DNA of 63,324 nucleotides from an uncultured Lysobacterales bacterium (GCA_946886865.1 CAMPJI010000005.1:1-63324); one strand, 5' to 3'; positions 1 to 10,630 are shown, counted from the stretch's first letter. A program made the numbers and translations. Notes: generated by a model from the sequence alone, not told the origin.

Positions 1-2236
1 AGAACACGTTGTTGTCGATCATGCCGTGGGCGATCAGCAGGTGGTCCTGCAGGCCTTCGGCGTAGTCGATCGGCGAGGACTTGCGGTGCGCCTCGGGGTC
101 GAGCTCGGGGGTGTTGAGGATGTTGGACGTGTACTCGTGGTTGTACTGCGTCCAGTCCGTCACCGGGCGCAGCGCAGCGCCGGCCTTGAACGTGCCCGGC
201 TCGCGGAACAGCGCCATGAACGTCATGAAGCCGCCGTAGCTGCCGCCGTAGATACCGGCGCGGTCGGTGTCGCCCTGCTTCGCCTCGCCCAGCCATGCCA
301 GGCCATCAAGGTAGTCCTCCAGTTCCGGGTGGCCCATCTGCCGGTAGATCGCGGTGCGCCAGTCGCGGCCGTAGCCTTCCGACGCGCGGTAGTCCAGGTC
401 CAGCACGATGTAGCCGTCCTGCACCAGCATGTTGTGGAACATCTGCTCGCGGAAGTAGTTCGGGTAGCGGTCGGAGACGTTCTGCAGGTACCCGGCGCCG
501 TGCACGAACATCACGATCGGGTAGCGCCTGCCGGGCTCGGGGTTGGCCGGGCCGTAGTACTTGCCCCAGATCGTGCCGGCGCCGTGCGTGGACGGGATCT
601 GCACGACCTCCGGCTCCACCCACTGGCGCGCCTTGAACGCGGCCGTGCGCGTGTCGGTGAGCTGCGTGGCGCTGCCGCCGTCGGCAGCGACCACCGACAG
701 CTGCGGCGGCATGTAGCTGGTGGAGTGGCGTACCAGCAGGCGCGCGCCGTCGGGCGACAACGCGAAGTTCTCCACGCCGTCCAGCGAGGTCAGCTCGCGC
801 ACGTCGCCGCCGTCGCGGTCGACCGCGCAGACCTCGTAGTCGCCCGGCCACTGCCGGTTGCACAGGAAGTGGAAGGTGCGGCCGTCCGCGCCGAGCACCG
901 GGCTGGACACTTCCCATTCGCCCGAGGTCAGTGCGCGCGGGGTGCGGCCGCCTTCGCTGACGTACAGGTGCGAATAGCCGGACTGTTCCGACAGCAGCCA
1001 CAGCGCGCCGTCGGGCGTCCAGCCGAAGTCGTTGAAGTTCCAGTTGATCCACGCCGGGTCGGTCAGGCGGTGGCGCGTGCGCAACTCGGCCTCGCCCGGG
1101 GTGACCGTGGCGATCCAGCGGTCCTTGTTGTCGACCGCGCGCAGCAGCACCGCGGCGGTGCGCGAGTCGCTGCTCCAGTGGATGGCCGGCGCGCTGCCGG
1201 AGGCATCGGTTTCCACACGCACGTCGCGCAGCCCGTCCAGCGGCGCCTTGCCGGCGGCCTTGCGCAGGTCGGCCAGCGGGTCGGCCGTGATGCCCGGCAG
1301 GCCGTCGAACTTCAGCTCGCGCACCTGCCCGCTGGCGGTGTCGACCAGCCACAGCGCGTGCGGCAGCGGTGCGTTGCGACCGACGCGGGTGCGGACCTCC
1401 TCGAACTCCTCGTAGCCCGACTCGGTGACGTACTTGGGCATCTTGCCGGCGGCGCCTTCCTCGGCGCCCTTCTTCGTGGTGACCACCAGCAGGCTGCGAC
1501 CGTCCGGCGACAGCGCGCTGTCGACGACCTCGACCTCGGCGCCGAGGTAGGCCGTGGCCGGCGCGCGCGTCGGGTCGGACTTGCGCCAGGCCTCGTTCTG
1601 CTCGCGCACCGCGTCGCGGCGGTCGCGCTCGGTGCGCAGGGTTTCGATCAGCTCGAACTGGCGGTCGCGCAGCGCGTCGTCCTTGGGCGGCTTGGCCGGG
1701 TCGGCCTCGGCCTTGACCACGGCGGCCTGCGACAGGCCCTGTCCGGCACGCCACTGGAACCAGTCGTTACCGGCACGGAACACCAGGTTGCCGTCCACGC
1801 TCCACTGCGGGCGCGATTCGGCGGCTTCGGTGCGCGTGACCTGCGTGAGCGCGCCGCTGCGCAGGTCGCGCACGAAGATGTCGCCGTTGCGCGCGAACGC
1901 CATCCGCGTGCGCTGTGCGTCGAACACCGGGTCGGCGGCATCGAGCTGCGCGCGGTCGGCGCCGTCGACCTGGCGCGATGCGCCGCCGCCCACCGGCACT
2001 TCGAACGTGTCGCGGATCGACTCGCCCTCGCGCTTGAGCTGGTACTGCGCGCGCGTGCCGTCCCACGACCACCAGAACTGCTCGACCGGCGGTCCGATCC
2101 AGTCGGGGTCGGCCATGGCCTGTTCCAGGGTGATGGGCGTGCCGGTGCCGACGGCGGCAGGCGCGCCCTGCGCCCGTGCGGCGGGGACGGCAAAAAGGGA
2201 CAGCGACAGGGCAAGCGTCAGCGGGGCAAGGCGCAT
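1..2236 (-). CDS. S9 family prolyl oligopeptidase (partial, C-terminus beyond window)
   Basis: Secreted or periplasmic serine peptidase of the S9 (DPP IV / acylaminoacyl peptidase) family, expected to cleave peptides after Pro or Ala. The ATG at 2236 opens a signal peptide (MRLAPLTLALSLSLF, then an ARA-type cleavage region). A long beta-propeller-type region follows, with repeated WD40/TolB-like stretches such as FALSPDGARLLV. The hydrolase domain carries the nucleophile motif GGSYGGFM (Ser about 666) and the Asp motif HGMIDNNV (Asp about 741). The catalytic His is off the left edge, so the gene is incomplete only because the window ends; no frameshift is seen. It is divergent from cioA. Family assignment is secure; substrate preference is not readable. 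Confidence 0.93.
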   Translation of the reverse strand, partial: MRLAPLTLALSLSLFAVPAARAQGAPAAVGTGTPITLEQAMADPDWIGPPVEQFWWSWDGTRAQYQLKREGESIRDTFEVPVGGGASRQVDGADRAQLDAADPVFDAQRTRMAFARNGDIFVRDLRSGALTQVTRTEAAESRPQWSVDGNLVFRAGNDWFQWRAGQGLSQAAVVKAEADPAKPPKDDALRDRQFELIETLRTERDRRDAVREQNEAWRKSDPTRAPATAYLGAEVEVVDSALSPDGRSLLVVTTKKGAEEGAAGKMPKYVTESGYEEFEEVRTRVGRNAPLPHALWLVDTASGQVRELKFDGLPGITADPLADLRKAAGKAPLDGLRDVRVETDASGSAPAIHWSSDSRTAAVLLRAVDNKDRWIATVTPGEAELRTRHRLTDPAWINWNFNDFGWTPDGALWLLSEQSGYSHLYVSEGGRTPRALTSGEWEVSSPVLGADGRTFHFLCNRQWPGDYEVCAVDRDGGDVRELTSLDGVENFALSPDGARLLVRHSTSYMPPQLSVVAADGGSATQLTDTRTAAFKARQWVEPEVVQIPSTHGAGTIWGKYYGPANPEPGRRYPIVMFVHGAGYLQNVSDRYPNYFREQMFHNMLVQDGYIVLDLDYRASEGYGRDWRTAIYRQMGHPELEDYLDGLAWLGEAKQGDTDRAGIYGGSYGGFMTFMALFREPGTFKAGAALRPVTDWTQYNHEYTSNILNTPELDPEAHRKSSPIDYAEGLQDHLLIAHGMIDNNVF

Positions 2237-2388
2237 CGGGACTCGACTCGACAGTGAAAAACCGCCGCAGCGTACCAGCGCACGACGTTGCCGGATCGGG
2301 CTATCGGTCATGGTCGGCTGGACCGGCTTCATACGCCGGCGCACAATACGCGGCGCGGCACACCCCGCGTGCCGTGGAGGCGCGTTGC

Positions 2389-3810
2389 GTGGAAGAGTTT
2401 CTCTCGCCGCTCATGCTGTCGCGGATCCAGTTCGGGTTCGTCATCTCGTTCCACATCCTGTTCCCCTCCTTCACGATCGGCCTGGCCAGCTGGCTGGCGT
2501 TCGTGGAATGGCGCTGGCTGCGCACGCGCGACACCGTCTGGCGCGACCTGTACTTCTTCTGGACCAAGATCTTCGCCGTGTCCTTCGGCATGGGCGTGGT
2601 CAGCGGCATCGTGATGAGCTTCCAGTTCGGCACCAACTGGGCGGTGCTGAGCGAGCGCGCGGGCAACATCCTCGGCCCGCTGCTGAGCTACGAGGTGCTG
2701 ACGGCGTTCTTCCTGGAGGCCACGTTCCTCGGGGTGATGCTGTTCGGCTGGAACCGCGTCAGCGAGAAGCTGCACTTCCTGGCCACCTGCATGGTCGCGC
2801 TGGGCACGCTGATCTCGACGTTCTGGATCATCTCGGCCAGCAGCTGGATGCACACGCCCGACGGCCACGTGATCATCGACGGCGTGTTCCACCCGGACAG
2901 CTGGTGGGACATCGTCTTCAACCCGTCCTTCCCGTACCGGCTGGCGCACATGGTGCTGGCCGCGTTCATCACCACGTGCTTCGTGGTCGGCGGCGTGTCG
3001 GCGCGCTACCTCATGCGCGGCGAGCACGTCGATGCCGCGCGCCGAATGCTCAAGGCGTCGGTGGTGTTCGCCGCGCTCACCGTGCCGACGCAGATCTTCG
3101 TCGGCGACCTGCACGGGCTCAATGTAGGCGAGCACCAGCCGACCAAGCTGGCCGCGATGGAAGCGCACTGGGAGCACAAGCCCGCCGGCGAAGGCGTGCC
3201 GCTGGTCGTGTTCGCCGTGCCCAACGAGGACGCGGAGCGCAACGACTACGAGGTCGCGATCCCGCGGCTGGGCAGCCTCATCCTCACGCACAGCTGGGAT
3301 GGCGAGATCCAGCCGTTGACCGCGGTGCCGGCCGACGAGCGCCCGCCGGTGGCGCCGGTGTTCTACCTGTTCCGGGTGATGGTGGCGATCGGCATGGCCA
3401 TGCTGCTGCTGGTGCTGGCCTCGCTGTGGACGTGGCGACGCGGGCGGCTGTTCGAGGCGCCGTGGGTGCTGCGCGGCTGGCGGCTGATGACGATGTCGGG
3501 CTTCGTGGCGATCCTGGCCGGCTGGTACGTGGTCGAGATCGGCCGCCAGCCCTGGGTGATCTACGGCCTGCTGCGCACGGCCGACGCGGTCAGCGCGGTG
3601 GACGGCGGCAGCGTGCTGTTCTCGCTGGTCACCTTCGTGGTCGTGTACTTCGGCGTGTTCGGCGCCGGCACCTGGTACCTGGTGCGACTGGTGCACAAGG
3701 GCCCGCAACCGCACGAGCCGGTCATCGACAACGACGAAGGCGAGAAGACCCCGATGCGGCCGCTGTCGGTGCCGGACGAGTCGATGGAGGAAGGGGCGGA
3801 GAAGGGATGA
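2389..3810 (+). CDS. cioA: Cytochrome bd-type (cyanide-insensitive) ubiquinol oxidase subunit I
   Basis: Inner-membrane quinol oxidase subunit that oxidises ubiquinol and reduces O2 with haem b558/b595/d. The chosen start is GTG 2389, eight bases after GGAGG (2376-2380), giving 473 residues. Visible ligands are His22 in SFHILFPSF and His187 in LAHM, plus conserved acids Glu102 and Glu110 in SYEVLTAFFLEATF. A GRQPW motif and a short Q-loop place it with CioA-type rather than long-loop CydA enzymes. That subclass call is from memory of the family. cioB follows on the same strand after 213 bases that contain an inverted repeat. cydA would be an equally acceptable name. Confidence 0.95.
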   Translation: MEEFLSPLMLSRIQFGFVISFHILFPSFTIGLASWLAFVEWRWLRTRDTVWRDLYFFWTKIFAVSFGMGVVSGIVMSFQFGTNWAVLSERAGNILGPLLSYEVLTAFFLEATFLGVMLFGWNRVSEKLHFLATCMVALGTLISTFWIISASSWMHTPDGHVIIDGVFHPDSWWDIVFNPSFPYRLAHMVLAAFITTCFVVGGVSARYLMRGEHVDAARRMLKASVVFAALTVPTQIFVGDLHGLNVGEHQPTKLAAMEAHWEHKPAGEGVPLVVFAVPNEDAERNDYEVAIPRLGSLILTHSWDGEIQPLTAVPADERPPVAPVFYLFRVMVAIGMAMLLLVLASLWTWRRGRLFEAPWVLRGWRLMTMSGFVAILAGWYVVEIGRQPWVIYGLLRTADAVSAVDGGSVLFSLVTFVVVYFGVFGAGTWYLVRLVHKGPQPHEPVIDNDEGEKTPMRPLSVPDESMEEGAEKG

Positions 3811-3846
3811 TGCAGGCGGCAAGCCTATTCGCAGGGGTCCCCCATG

Positions 3847-3959
3847 CCGTCATTCCCGCGAAGGCGGGAATCCATGGACGTCGAATTCCCGATCAACCTC
3901 GGCCATGGCCACTGCGAAGAAGCCAGGTCCATGGATTCCCGCTTCCGCGGGAATGACGG
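3847..3959. repeat. Inverted-repeat pair (CATTCCCGCGAAGGCGGG type) inside the cioAB operon
   Basis: Two near-perfect 32-base inverted copies (3847-3878 and 3928-3959) enclose 49 bases. Each arm is itself a hairpin (ATTCCCGCG..CGCGGGAAT type), and together they could pair into one long stem. The arms differ only at two or three bases near the tip. This is a widely scattered intergenic element in proteobacteria; when translated it reads like PSFPRKRES. It sits between cioA and cioB, so it would lie in the operon mRNA and could affect its stability or termination. Confidence 0.85.
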
Positions 3960-4023
3960 CGAAAAAGCAACGACAGCTTCGAAATGCGAAGCACCCCGCA
4001 CCACTGAGTTCGAGGACGTGACG

Positions 4024-5031
4024 ATGGAGTACTGGCTGCCCGTGATCTGGTTCGGCGTGATCGGCTTCGGCGTGCTGATGTACGTGCTGCTGGACGGGTT
4101 CGTGCTGGGCCTGGGGATCCTGGCGCCGTTCGCCGAGGACGAGGGCCAGCTCGACCACATGATGAACACCGCCGCGCCGATCTGGGACGGCAACGAGACC
4201 TGGCTGGTGCTGGGCGGCGCGGGGTTGCTGGCGGCGTTTCCGCGCGCCTACGCCATCGTGCTGTCGGCGCTGTACCTGCCGGTGCTGGTGATGCTGATCG
4301 CGCTGGTGTTCCGCGGCGTCGCCTTCGAGTTCCGCTTCAAGGCCAGGCGCGCCAAGCGCTTCTGGGGCGGCGCGTTCGCTGTCGGCTCGATGGTCACCGC
4401 ATTCGCGCAGGGCGTGATCCTGGGCGCGCTGGTGGAAGGCATGCCGCTGCAGGAAGGCAAGTACGTGGGCGGCGCGTTCGACTGGTTCAGTCCGTTCTCG
4501 ATGCTGACCGGCGTCGCGGTGCTGTTCGGTTACGCGCTGCTGGGCAGCACGTGGCTGGTGCTCAAGACCGAAGGCCGGATGCAGCTGGTCGCGCGCACGT
4601 TGACCCGGCCGCTGGTGCTGGTGGTGGTCGCCTTCATGGGGCTGGTCAGCGCGTGGCTGCCGTTCCTGGACAGCCGGATCATGGACCGCTGGTTCGAGGG
4701 CGCGAACTTCCTGTGGCTGGCGCCGGTGCCGCTGGCCGCGCTCGTCAACGCGTTCCTGCTGTGGCGCGCGGTGATGGCCGAGGGCCGTGATGCCGCGCCG
4801 TTCCTGCTGTCGCTGCTGTTCTTCGCGCTGGGCTTCGCCGGGCTGGTGCTGGGCATCTGGCCCAACATCGTGCCGCCGGCGCTGACCATCTGGGAAGCCG
4901 CCTCGCCGCCGTCCTCGCAGGGCTTCGTGCTGGTCGGGCTGGTGGTGCTGCTGCCGGCGATCCTGGGCTACACCGCGTGGTCCTACAGCGTGTTCAAGGG
5001 CAAGATCGCCGCCGACGTCGGCTACCACTGA
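4024..5031 (+). CDS. cioB: Cytochrome bd-type ubiquinol oxidase subunit II
   Basis: Second subunit of the cytochrome bd oxidase, an eight- to nine-helix membrane protein that stabilises the haem-bearing subunit. It has 335 residues from ATG 4024, with GAGGA about nine bases upstream. The N-terminus MEYWLPVIWFGVIGFGVLMY followed by LLDGF, and PIWDGNETWLV near residues 52-62, are characteristic of the CydB family. Hydrophobic helices run to the C-terminal YSVFKGKI. It pairs with cioA just upstream. No small CydX-type ORF is evident after it. Confidence 0.95.
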   Translation: MEYWLPVIWFGVIGFGVLMYVLLDGFVLGLGILAPFAEDEGQLDHMMNTAAPIWDGNETWLVLGGAGLLAAFPRAYAIVLSALYLPVLVMLIALVFRGVAFEFRFKARRAKRFWGGAFAVGSMVTAFAQGVILGALVEGMPLQEGKYVGGAFDWFSPFSMLTGVAVLFGYALLGSTWLVLKTEGRMQLVARTLTRPLVLVVVAFMGLVSAWLPFLDSRIMDRWFEGANFLWLAPVPLAALVNAFLLWRAVMAEGRDAAPFLLSLLFFALGFAGLVLGIWPNIVPPALTIWEAASPPSSQGFVLVGLVVLLPAILGYTAWSYSVFKGKIAADVGYH

Positions 5032-5151
5032 CCGCGCGCGCCGGCCGGCGCACACCGCCCCCCGCCCCGCCCTGAACGCCGGGGCCCGCGGGCGCGGCAG
5101 CGGACGGTATGCTGTGCGCCACGCCTTTCGCCGTGTGCCGCCCGGCCCCGC

Positions 5152-5421
5152 ATGCACGCCTACGTCTACAAGAGCCTCCGCAAGGCCGACACCTACCTGT
5201 ACCTGGCCACGCGCGACGACTTCGCGCGCGTGCCGCCGCCGGTGCTCACGCCGCTGGGGCGGCTCGAATTCGTGCTGGATGTCGCGCTGACGCCGGAGCG
5301 CACGCTGGCGCGCGTGGACGCCGCGGTGGTGCGCGAGAACCTGGCGCTGCGCGGCTTCCACCTGCAGCTGCCGCCGGGCCAGCTGGACCCGATGACCGAG
5401 GACTGGGGCACCGATGGCTGA
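5152..5421 (+). CDS. YcgL domain-containing protein
   Basis: Small soluble protein (89 residues) of the YcgL family, whose biochemical role is not established. The hallmarks are visible: [14 protein letters not shown] at the N-terminus, then [12 protein letters not shown], and GFHLQLPP near residue 70. A -10-like TATGCT (5108-5113) lies 38 bases before the ATG. Its stop (TGA 5419-5421) overlaps the start of the next gene by eight bases, so the two are probably translationally coupled. Confidence 0.9.
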   Translation: MHAYVYKSLRKADTYLYLATRDDFARVPPPVLTPLGRLEFVLDVALTPERTLARVDAAVVRENLALRGFHLQLPPGQLDPMTEDWGTDG

Positions 5422-8400
5422 GCGCGTGCCTCCGACATGGTGGCCGTGGGCCGCGGGCGTGACCGGTTCCGCGCTGTGCCTGCTGGCCGGATTCGGCGGC
5501 GTGGTGGCGGCGCTCGCCGGCGTGGTCGCGCAACCGCTGCTGGCACTGGCGGCGCGCGGCGTAAACGGCGGCACGGCCCTCACCTCGCCCGCGGCGTTGC
5601 GCCGCGACGGGCTGGCGCTGCTCGGGCTTTGGGCAGGGTCGATCGCCGCGGCCGCGGTGCTGGCGGCCTGGCCGGTGTCGGCCTTGCTGCGCAGCGGCGC
5701 CCTGCTGCCGGTGCTCGGCCTGAGCATCGTGGCCGGCGCCGCGGTGGTCGCCCTGTGGCGCACGTGGCCGCTGTGGCAGGGGCTGGCACGCGAAGGCGGC
5801 ACGCCGCGCGAACACCTCGACGCGCTACATGACGTGGACGCCGGTGCGTGGCGCGGCCTGGCGCTGGCCGCGGGCATCGCGCTGGTGGCGGCGATGGTGC
5901 TGGCGCTGGCGTGGCCCGGCGTGGTCGCAGGGGCCGGCGCGTGGCTGGGCGCGGTGGCGCTGCTGCTGGCATCCGGTGGCGTGCATGTCGCGATGCAGCG
6001 GGTGGAGCCGGCCGAGCCGCTGCTGGTGCTGGACGCAGCCGAGGCCATTGACCCCCACCACGACGAACCGCTGCCCGCGGCCGGGCAGGTCCCGGCCGAA
6101 CCGCTGGAGCCCGCGCTGTACGCCGCCGCGCGCGGCGGCCGCGTCGAGCGGGCGCTGGCGCTCCTGGACGCGGGCGCCGACCCCAATGCCCAGGCGCCGG
6201 CCGAGGACCGCGACCGCCGCGGCCTGGCCGTGCTGGCCGCCGTATTGCCCGACCTGCGCCTGCTGCGCGCGCTGATCGCGCGCGGCGTGGACCTCAATAC
6301 CGGCCATGCCGGCATGACGCCGCTGATCGCCGCCACCCGCGACAGCTGGCACGGCCGGCCGGACGCCGTGATGACGCTGCTGGCCAACGGCGCCGACCCG
6401 CGCGCGACCGACGCCGACGGCAACACGCCGTTGCACCATGCCGCGCGCAGCTCCGACCCCGGCGTGGCCGCGCTGCTGCGCGATGCCGCGGCCGAACTCG
6501 ATGTCCTCAACGCCGAAGGCCTCAGCCCGCTCGGCGTGGCGTGCGCGTCGGGCAACTGGCGGCTGGCGCGGTTCCTGCTGGAGCGCGGCGCGAAACCCGA
6601 GCCCGCGGGCGGTCAACCCGCCCTGCTCGCCGCGGCCGGGACCGAGGAGGACGACCCGGCCGGCGTCGCGCTGCTGCTCAAGCAGAAGGCCAAAGTCGAC
6701 GCGCCCGGCCGCCACCAGCGCACCGCACTGCATGAGGCGGTGCGCGCCGGCCACGTCGAGATCACCACCACCCTGCTCGCCGCCGGCGCCTCGCCCACCG
6801 CGCGCGACGCCCACGGCCGCAACGCCCTGCTGGAAGCGGCGCACAGCGGCGTGCTGGCCGTGTTCGAGCGTGTCGCCGAACACCTGCCGCGCGACGCCGA
6901 AGCCGAAGCGGCCGTGGTCGACCACGACGGCCGCACCGCGCTGATCCTGGCCTGCACGGCCGAGACCGCCAGCCCGGAGCTCGTCCGGCGCCTGCTGGCG
7001 ATGGGCCTGGACCGCGACCACCGCGACGACAGCGGCAAACGCGCCCTCGACCACGCCGCCGAAGCCGGCCGCTGGTCGCTGGTGGCCGCGCTCGATGCCG
7101 GCTACGCGATGCCGGCGTGCCTGGCCGATGGCGAGGTCGACGGCGACGATGACGCCGTCCCCGCCGACCGGCCGCCCTCGGTGCTGCTGCGCGAGGCGCT
7201 GCGCGAGGGCCGGGAGCGCAGCCTCGCCTCGCTGGTGCCGCTGCTGTCGCCGGCCGAACTGGGCCGCATGCTGCACGACGGCGAGTCCCTGCCCTCGCCC
7301 GAACAGGTCGACTGGTTGCTGGCGCGCGGCGCCGACCCCGAAGCGCGTGACGCGCGCGGCGATACCGCCGTGTTCGCGTGGCTGTCGCGCGGGCCCGGGG
7401 CACTAGGGCCGTTGCAGGCGCTGCTGCACCGCGGCGTGTCGCCGGCCGGCGCGGGTGGCCTGGCGCGGTTCGTGGCCGCGTGCGCCGTGGCCGAGCAGGC
7501 CGGCCGCAGCCTCGAGCACCTCGCGCTGGACCTCCTGGACCGCGGCGCCGACCCGTTCGCCCCGTCCCCGGCCGGCGACCCGCCGCTGACCCTGGCCGTG
7601 CGCCTGGGCTGGTCGAAGCTGGCCGCACGCCTGATCGCCTCCGGCGTCGCCCTCGATGCGCGCGACAGCCACGGCATGAGCGCACTGCACCTGGCGGCCG
7701 CCCTCGGGCGCGAACCGATGCTGCGACGGCTGATCGCGCACGGGGCCTCGCCCGACTTGCTGGCCGCCGACGGCCAGACGCCGCTGGGCATCGCGCTGGC
7801 ATCGGGCCGCCGCGACCTCGCCGACTGGCTCGACTGGCGTGGCTGGTCGTTGCCCGGACGCGCGCTGCAGGCGCAGGACGTGCCGGCCGCCGCGATCGTC
7901 GGCGACGCCGATGCCGTGCGGCGCCTGCTCGACCTGGGCCTGTCGGTGGACGCCGTCGACACCCAGGGCTGCACCGCGCTGCTGCGCGCCGCCGGCGGCG
8001 GCCACCATGCCGTGGTCGACCTGCTGCTGGCGCGCGGTGCCGACCCCAGGCTGGCCGCGCATTCCGGCGCGACGCCCCTGTCGGCGGCGGTCAGCATGCG
8101 CCACGTCGAGATCGTCGACCGCTTGCTGGCTGCCGGCGCGGACCTCGAGCAGCGCCTGCCGGGGGAGCTCACCGTGCTGATGGTGGCCTGCGCGTTGGGC
8201 CTGCCCGACCTGGCCGCGCGCCTGCTGGCCGCCGGCGCGGATGTGCACGCGCGCGATGGCCAGGGCCGCGCGCCGGTGCATTGCGCGGCGATGTACGGCT
8301 TCGGCGCGCGCGACCGCACCCGCCTGGTCGCGCTGCTCGACACGCTGCTGCTGGCCGGGTCCGAGCCGGATGAAGCCGCAGCCGGCGCCACCCCGCTGCT

Positions 8401-8734
8401 GCTGCTGCTGGGCGCGCGCGCCGAACCGGGCAGCGCGGCGGACGAGGACATCCTCGGCGCCGGGCTCGAGCTGCTGGTCGACCACGACGCGCGCCTGGAT
8501 GCCCAGGACCCGCGCGGCTTCGGCCCGTTGCACCTGGCCGCCCTGCACGGGCTGCTGCGCACGGTGCAGTGGCTGCTGCGCGCCGGCGCCGACCCCGAGT
8601 TGCGCGACAGCCTCAACCGCACCCCGCGCGAGATCGCCGTGATGCGTGGCTTCATCGACATCGCCGCCGAGTTCCAGCCGGCCAGCAGCCGGCAGGACGT
8701 GTCGATGGCGCGGTTCCTGCGGGATCCCCGTTGA
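5414..8734 (+). CDS. Large membrane-anchored ankyrin-repeat protein
   Basis: A 1,106-residue protein of two parts. Residues 1 to about 195 contain several hydrophobic helices (for example 9-40, 65-90, 95-115, 140-165, 170-185). From about 230 to the end are some 20 ankyrin repeats recognisable by G-T-PLH-AA, LL..GADP and similar signatures. Ankyrin solenoids mediate protein-protein contacts; the partner is unknown. With this topology the solenoid is most simply cytoplasmic, but that is inference. There are no recognisable catalytic domains. The gene overlaps ycgL by eight bases. Comparable ycgL-adjacent ankyrin proteins occur in xanthomonads as far as I recall. Confidence 0.9.
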   Translation: MAERVPPTWWPWAAGVTGSALCLLAGFGGVVAALAGVVAQPLLALAARGVNGGTALTSPAALRRDGLALLGLWAGSIAAAAVLAAWPVSALLRSGALLPVLGLSIVAGAAVVALWRTWPLWQGLAREGGTPREHLDALHDVDAGAWRGLALAAGIALVAAMVLALAWPGVVAGAGAWLGAVALLLASGGVHVAMQRVEPAEPLLVLDAAEAIDPHHDEPLPAAGQVPAEPLEPALYAAARGGRVERALALLDAGADPNAQAPAEDRDRRGLAVLAAVLPDLRLLRALIARGVDLNTGHAGMTPLIAATRDSWHGRPDAVMTLLANGADPRATDADGNTPLHHAARSSDPGVAALLRDAAAELDVLNAEGLSPLGVACASGNWRLARFLLERGAKPEPAGGQPALLAAAGTEEDDPAGVALLLKQKAKVDAPGRHQRTALHEAVRAGHVEITTTLLAAGASPTARDAHGRNALLEAAHSGVLAVFERVAEHLPRDAEAEAAVVDHDGRTALILACTAETASPELVRRLLAMGLDRDHRDDSGKRALDHAAEAGRWSLVAALDAGYAMPACLADGEVDGDDDAVPADRPPSVLLREALREGRERSLASLVPLLSPAELGRMLHDGESLPSPEQVDWLLARGADPEARDARGDTAVFAWLSRGPGALGPLQALLHRGVSPAGAGGLARFVAACAVAEQAGRSLEHLALDLLDRGADPFAPSPAGDPPLTLAVRLGWSKLAARLIASGVALDARDSHGMSALHLAAALGREPMLRRLIAHGASPDLLAADGQTPLGIALASGRRDLADWLDWRGWSLPGRALQAQDVPAAAIVGDADAVRRLLDLGLSVDAVDTQGCTALLRAAGGGHHAVVDLLLARGADPRLAAHSGATPLSAAVSMRHVEIVDRLLAAGADLEQRLPGELTVLMVACALGLPDLAARLLAAGADVHARDGQGRAPVHCAAMYGFGARDRTRLVALLDTLLLAGSEPDEAAAGATPLLLLLGARAEPGSAADEDILGAGLELLVDHDARLDAQDPRGFGPLHLAALHGLLRTVQWLLRAGADPELRDSLNRTPREIAVMRGFIDIAAEFQPASSRQDVSMARFLRDPR

Positions 8735-8836
8735 CGGTGGGGGCTGTGGATTAGAGCTCCGGGGCTGGCGGCCCGGGATGTCTTGCTGCCGGTGTCGAGC
8801 ATGCCGGGCCTAGGGCCGTGGGCCGTAGGCCGCGCC

Positions 8837-10630
8837 CTACTCCCTCCCGTCCGTCCCGCCCCGGTCCGCCTCGAACAGCTGCTCCAGCTCACGGCGCGCG
8901 TCCTGCGCGCTCTGCAGCAGCGCGGCCTCGTCGTCGTGCACCAGGTACTGCTCGTTGAGCATGCGCTCGTCGTGTTCGCGGAAACGCTCGGCATGGTCGC
9001 GGGCCACGTCTTCGGGCACGCCCAGTGCAACCAGCAGGCGTTCGCCCATGCGCAGGCTGGAGTGGAACATCTCGCGCACCGCGTGCGCGCCCAGGTCCAT
9101 CAGCGCCCAGGCGTGGCGGCGGTCGCGCGCCCGTGCGAACACCTTCGCGTCCGGGTAGAGGCGACGCAGCATGCGCACCGTGCGCAGGTTGGCGGCCGGG
9201 TCGTCGATCGCCACGACAAAGGCACGCACGTGCTGCGCCCCGGCCGCGCGCAGCAGGTCGGGCCGTGACGGGTCGCCGTAATAGACCACGTTGCCGAAGC
9301 GGCGGACGAAGTCGACCTGTTCGGCGCTGTGCTCGATCGCGATGAACGGGATCTTCTGCGCCACCAGCAGGCGCGCGACGATCTGGCCGAAGCGGCCGAA
9401 CCCCGCCACCAGGACCTGCGGATGGTGGTCGGGCACGGTGTCGAACTCGCGCGCCGGCGCCGGCTCGGGGTGCGTCGCCAGCAGCCGCGATATCCCCAGC
9501 AGCAGCAACGGCGTGAGCGCCATCGACACGCCGACCACCGCCACCAGGCGGTCGCGCAGCGCCTCATCGATGAGCCCGGCGCGCAACGCCTCGGCGAACA
9601 CCACGAATGCGAACTCGCCGCCCAGCGCCAGCACCGCGCCCAGCCGGAGCGCCTCGCGCCGCCCCAGCCCGCCCGGGTGCAGGCCGATGGCGAACACCAG
9701 CGCGAACTTCAACGCCATCAGCCCCGCCACCAGGCCGGCCACCAGCCACGGTTCGGCCGCCACGCGCTGCAGGTCGATGCTCATGCCCACGGCCATGAAG
9801 AACAGGCCGAGCAGCAGCCCCTTGAACGGCTCGATCTGCGATTCCAGCTCGTGCCGGAACTCAGAGTCGGCCAGCAGCACGCCGGCCAGGAACGCGCCCA
9901 GGCCCGCCGAGAGCCCCGCGCCCTGCATCACCCACGCCGCGCCCAGCACCGTCAGCAGCGCCGCGCCGGTGAACACCTCGGGCATGCGCGTGCGCGCGAC
10001 CATGCGGAACACGTGGCGCAAGAGGAAACGCCCACCGAACGCCACCAGTGCGATCGCACCCAGCGCCTTGACCACCGCAGCCGCCGACAGTCCGCCGGCC
10101 TCGACGGCGGCCGCCTGCCCCAGCAGCGGGATGGCCGCCAGCAACGGGATGGCCGCCAGGTCCTGGAACAGGAGGATCGCAAACGCCAGCCGGCCATGCG
10201 GCGCGCCCAGCGCCTTGCGCTCGGCCAGCAGCTGGAGGCCCACCGCCGTGGACGACAGCGCCAGACCGAAGCCGATGACCGTGGCCGCCTTCCACCCCAG
10301 CCCGCCGCCGGTTGCGGCCAGCGCCGCCAGCAGCACCCCGCACGCCAGGACCTGCAGGCCCCCGCTGCCGAACACCGGCTTGCGCATCACCGACAACCGC
10401 GCCGGCGACAACTCCAGCCCGATCACGAACAGCAGCATCACCACGCCGATCTCCGACGCGGCCAGCACCGGCTCGGCATTGCGCACCACCGCCAGCCCGT
10501 TGGGCCCCAGCGCCACGCCCGCCGCCAAGTACCCCAGCACCGCCCCCAGCCCCGCACGGCGGAACACCGGCACCGCGATCACCGCGGCCAGCAGGAACAC
10601 CAGCGCCAACTCTAGACCGCCACCGTGCAT
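8837..10630 (-). CDS. KefC-like monovalent cation:proton antiporter (CPA2) with RCK domain
   Basis: Inner-membrane potassium efflux / K+(Na+):H+ antiporter of the CPA2 family, 597 residues. The N-terminal antiporter domain (about residues 5-380) has the motif FAILLFQDLAAIPLL and the cytoplasmic-loop segment HELESQIEPFKGLLLG. It is followed by a TrkA-N / RCK nucleotide-binding domain starting at VLVAGFGRFGQIV (GxGxxG). No separate KefF/KefG ancillary gene is adjacent, so calling it strictly glutathione-gated is not supported. The start is ATG 10630. It is divergent from the next gene, which lies across a short promoter region. Confidence 0.92.
   Translation of the reverse strand: MHGGGLELALVFLLAAVIAVPVFRRAGLGAVLGYLAAGVALGPNGLAVVRNAEPVLAASEIGVVMLLFVIGLELSPARLSVMRKPVFGSGGLQVLACGVLLAALAATGGGLGWKAATVIGFGLALSSTAVGLQLLAERKALGAPHGRLAFAILLFQDLAAIPLLAAIPLLGQAAAVEAGGLSAAAVVKALGAIALVAFGGRFLLRHVFRMVARTRMPEVFTGAALLTVLGAAWVMQGAGLSAGLGAFLAGVLLADSEFRHELESQIEPFKGLLLGLFFMAVGMSIDLQRVAAEPWLVAGLVAGLMALKFALVFAIGLHPGGLGRREALRLGAVLALGGEFAFVVFAEALRAGLIDEALRDRLVAVVGVSMALTPLLLLGISRLLATHPEPAPAREFDTVPDHHPQVLVAGFGRFGQIVARLLVAQKIPFIAIEHSAEQVDFVRRFGNVVYYGDPSRPDLLRAAGAQHVRAFVVAIDDPAANLRTVRMLRRLYPDAKVFARARDRRHAWALMDLGAHAVREMFHSSLRMGERLLVALGVPEDVARDHAERFREHDERMLNEQYLVHDDEAALLQSAQDARRELEQLFEADRGGTDGRE

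Noticed and set aside
26..2257. Long open frame on the plus strand opposite the S9 peptidase
   Set aside because: High GC makes antisense frames long. The minus-strand product has a signal peptide and catalytic motifs, whereas this frame gives Arg/Val-rich sequence without a family pattern.
2237..2388. FNR- or ArcA-type operator upstream of cioA
   Set aside because: I looked for TTGAT-N4-ATCAA and similar sites and found none convincing.
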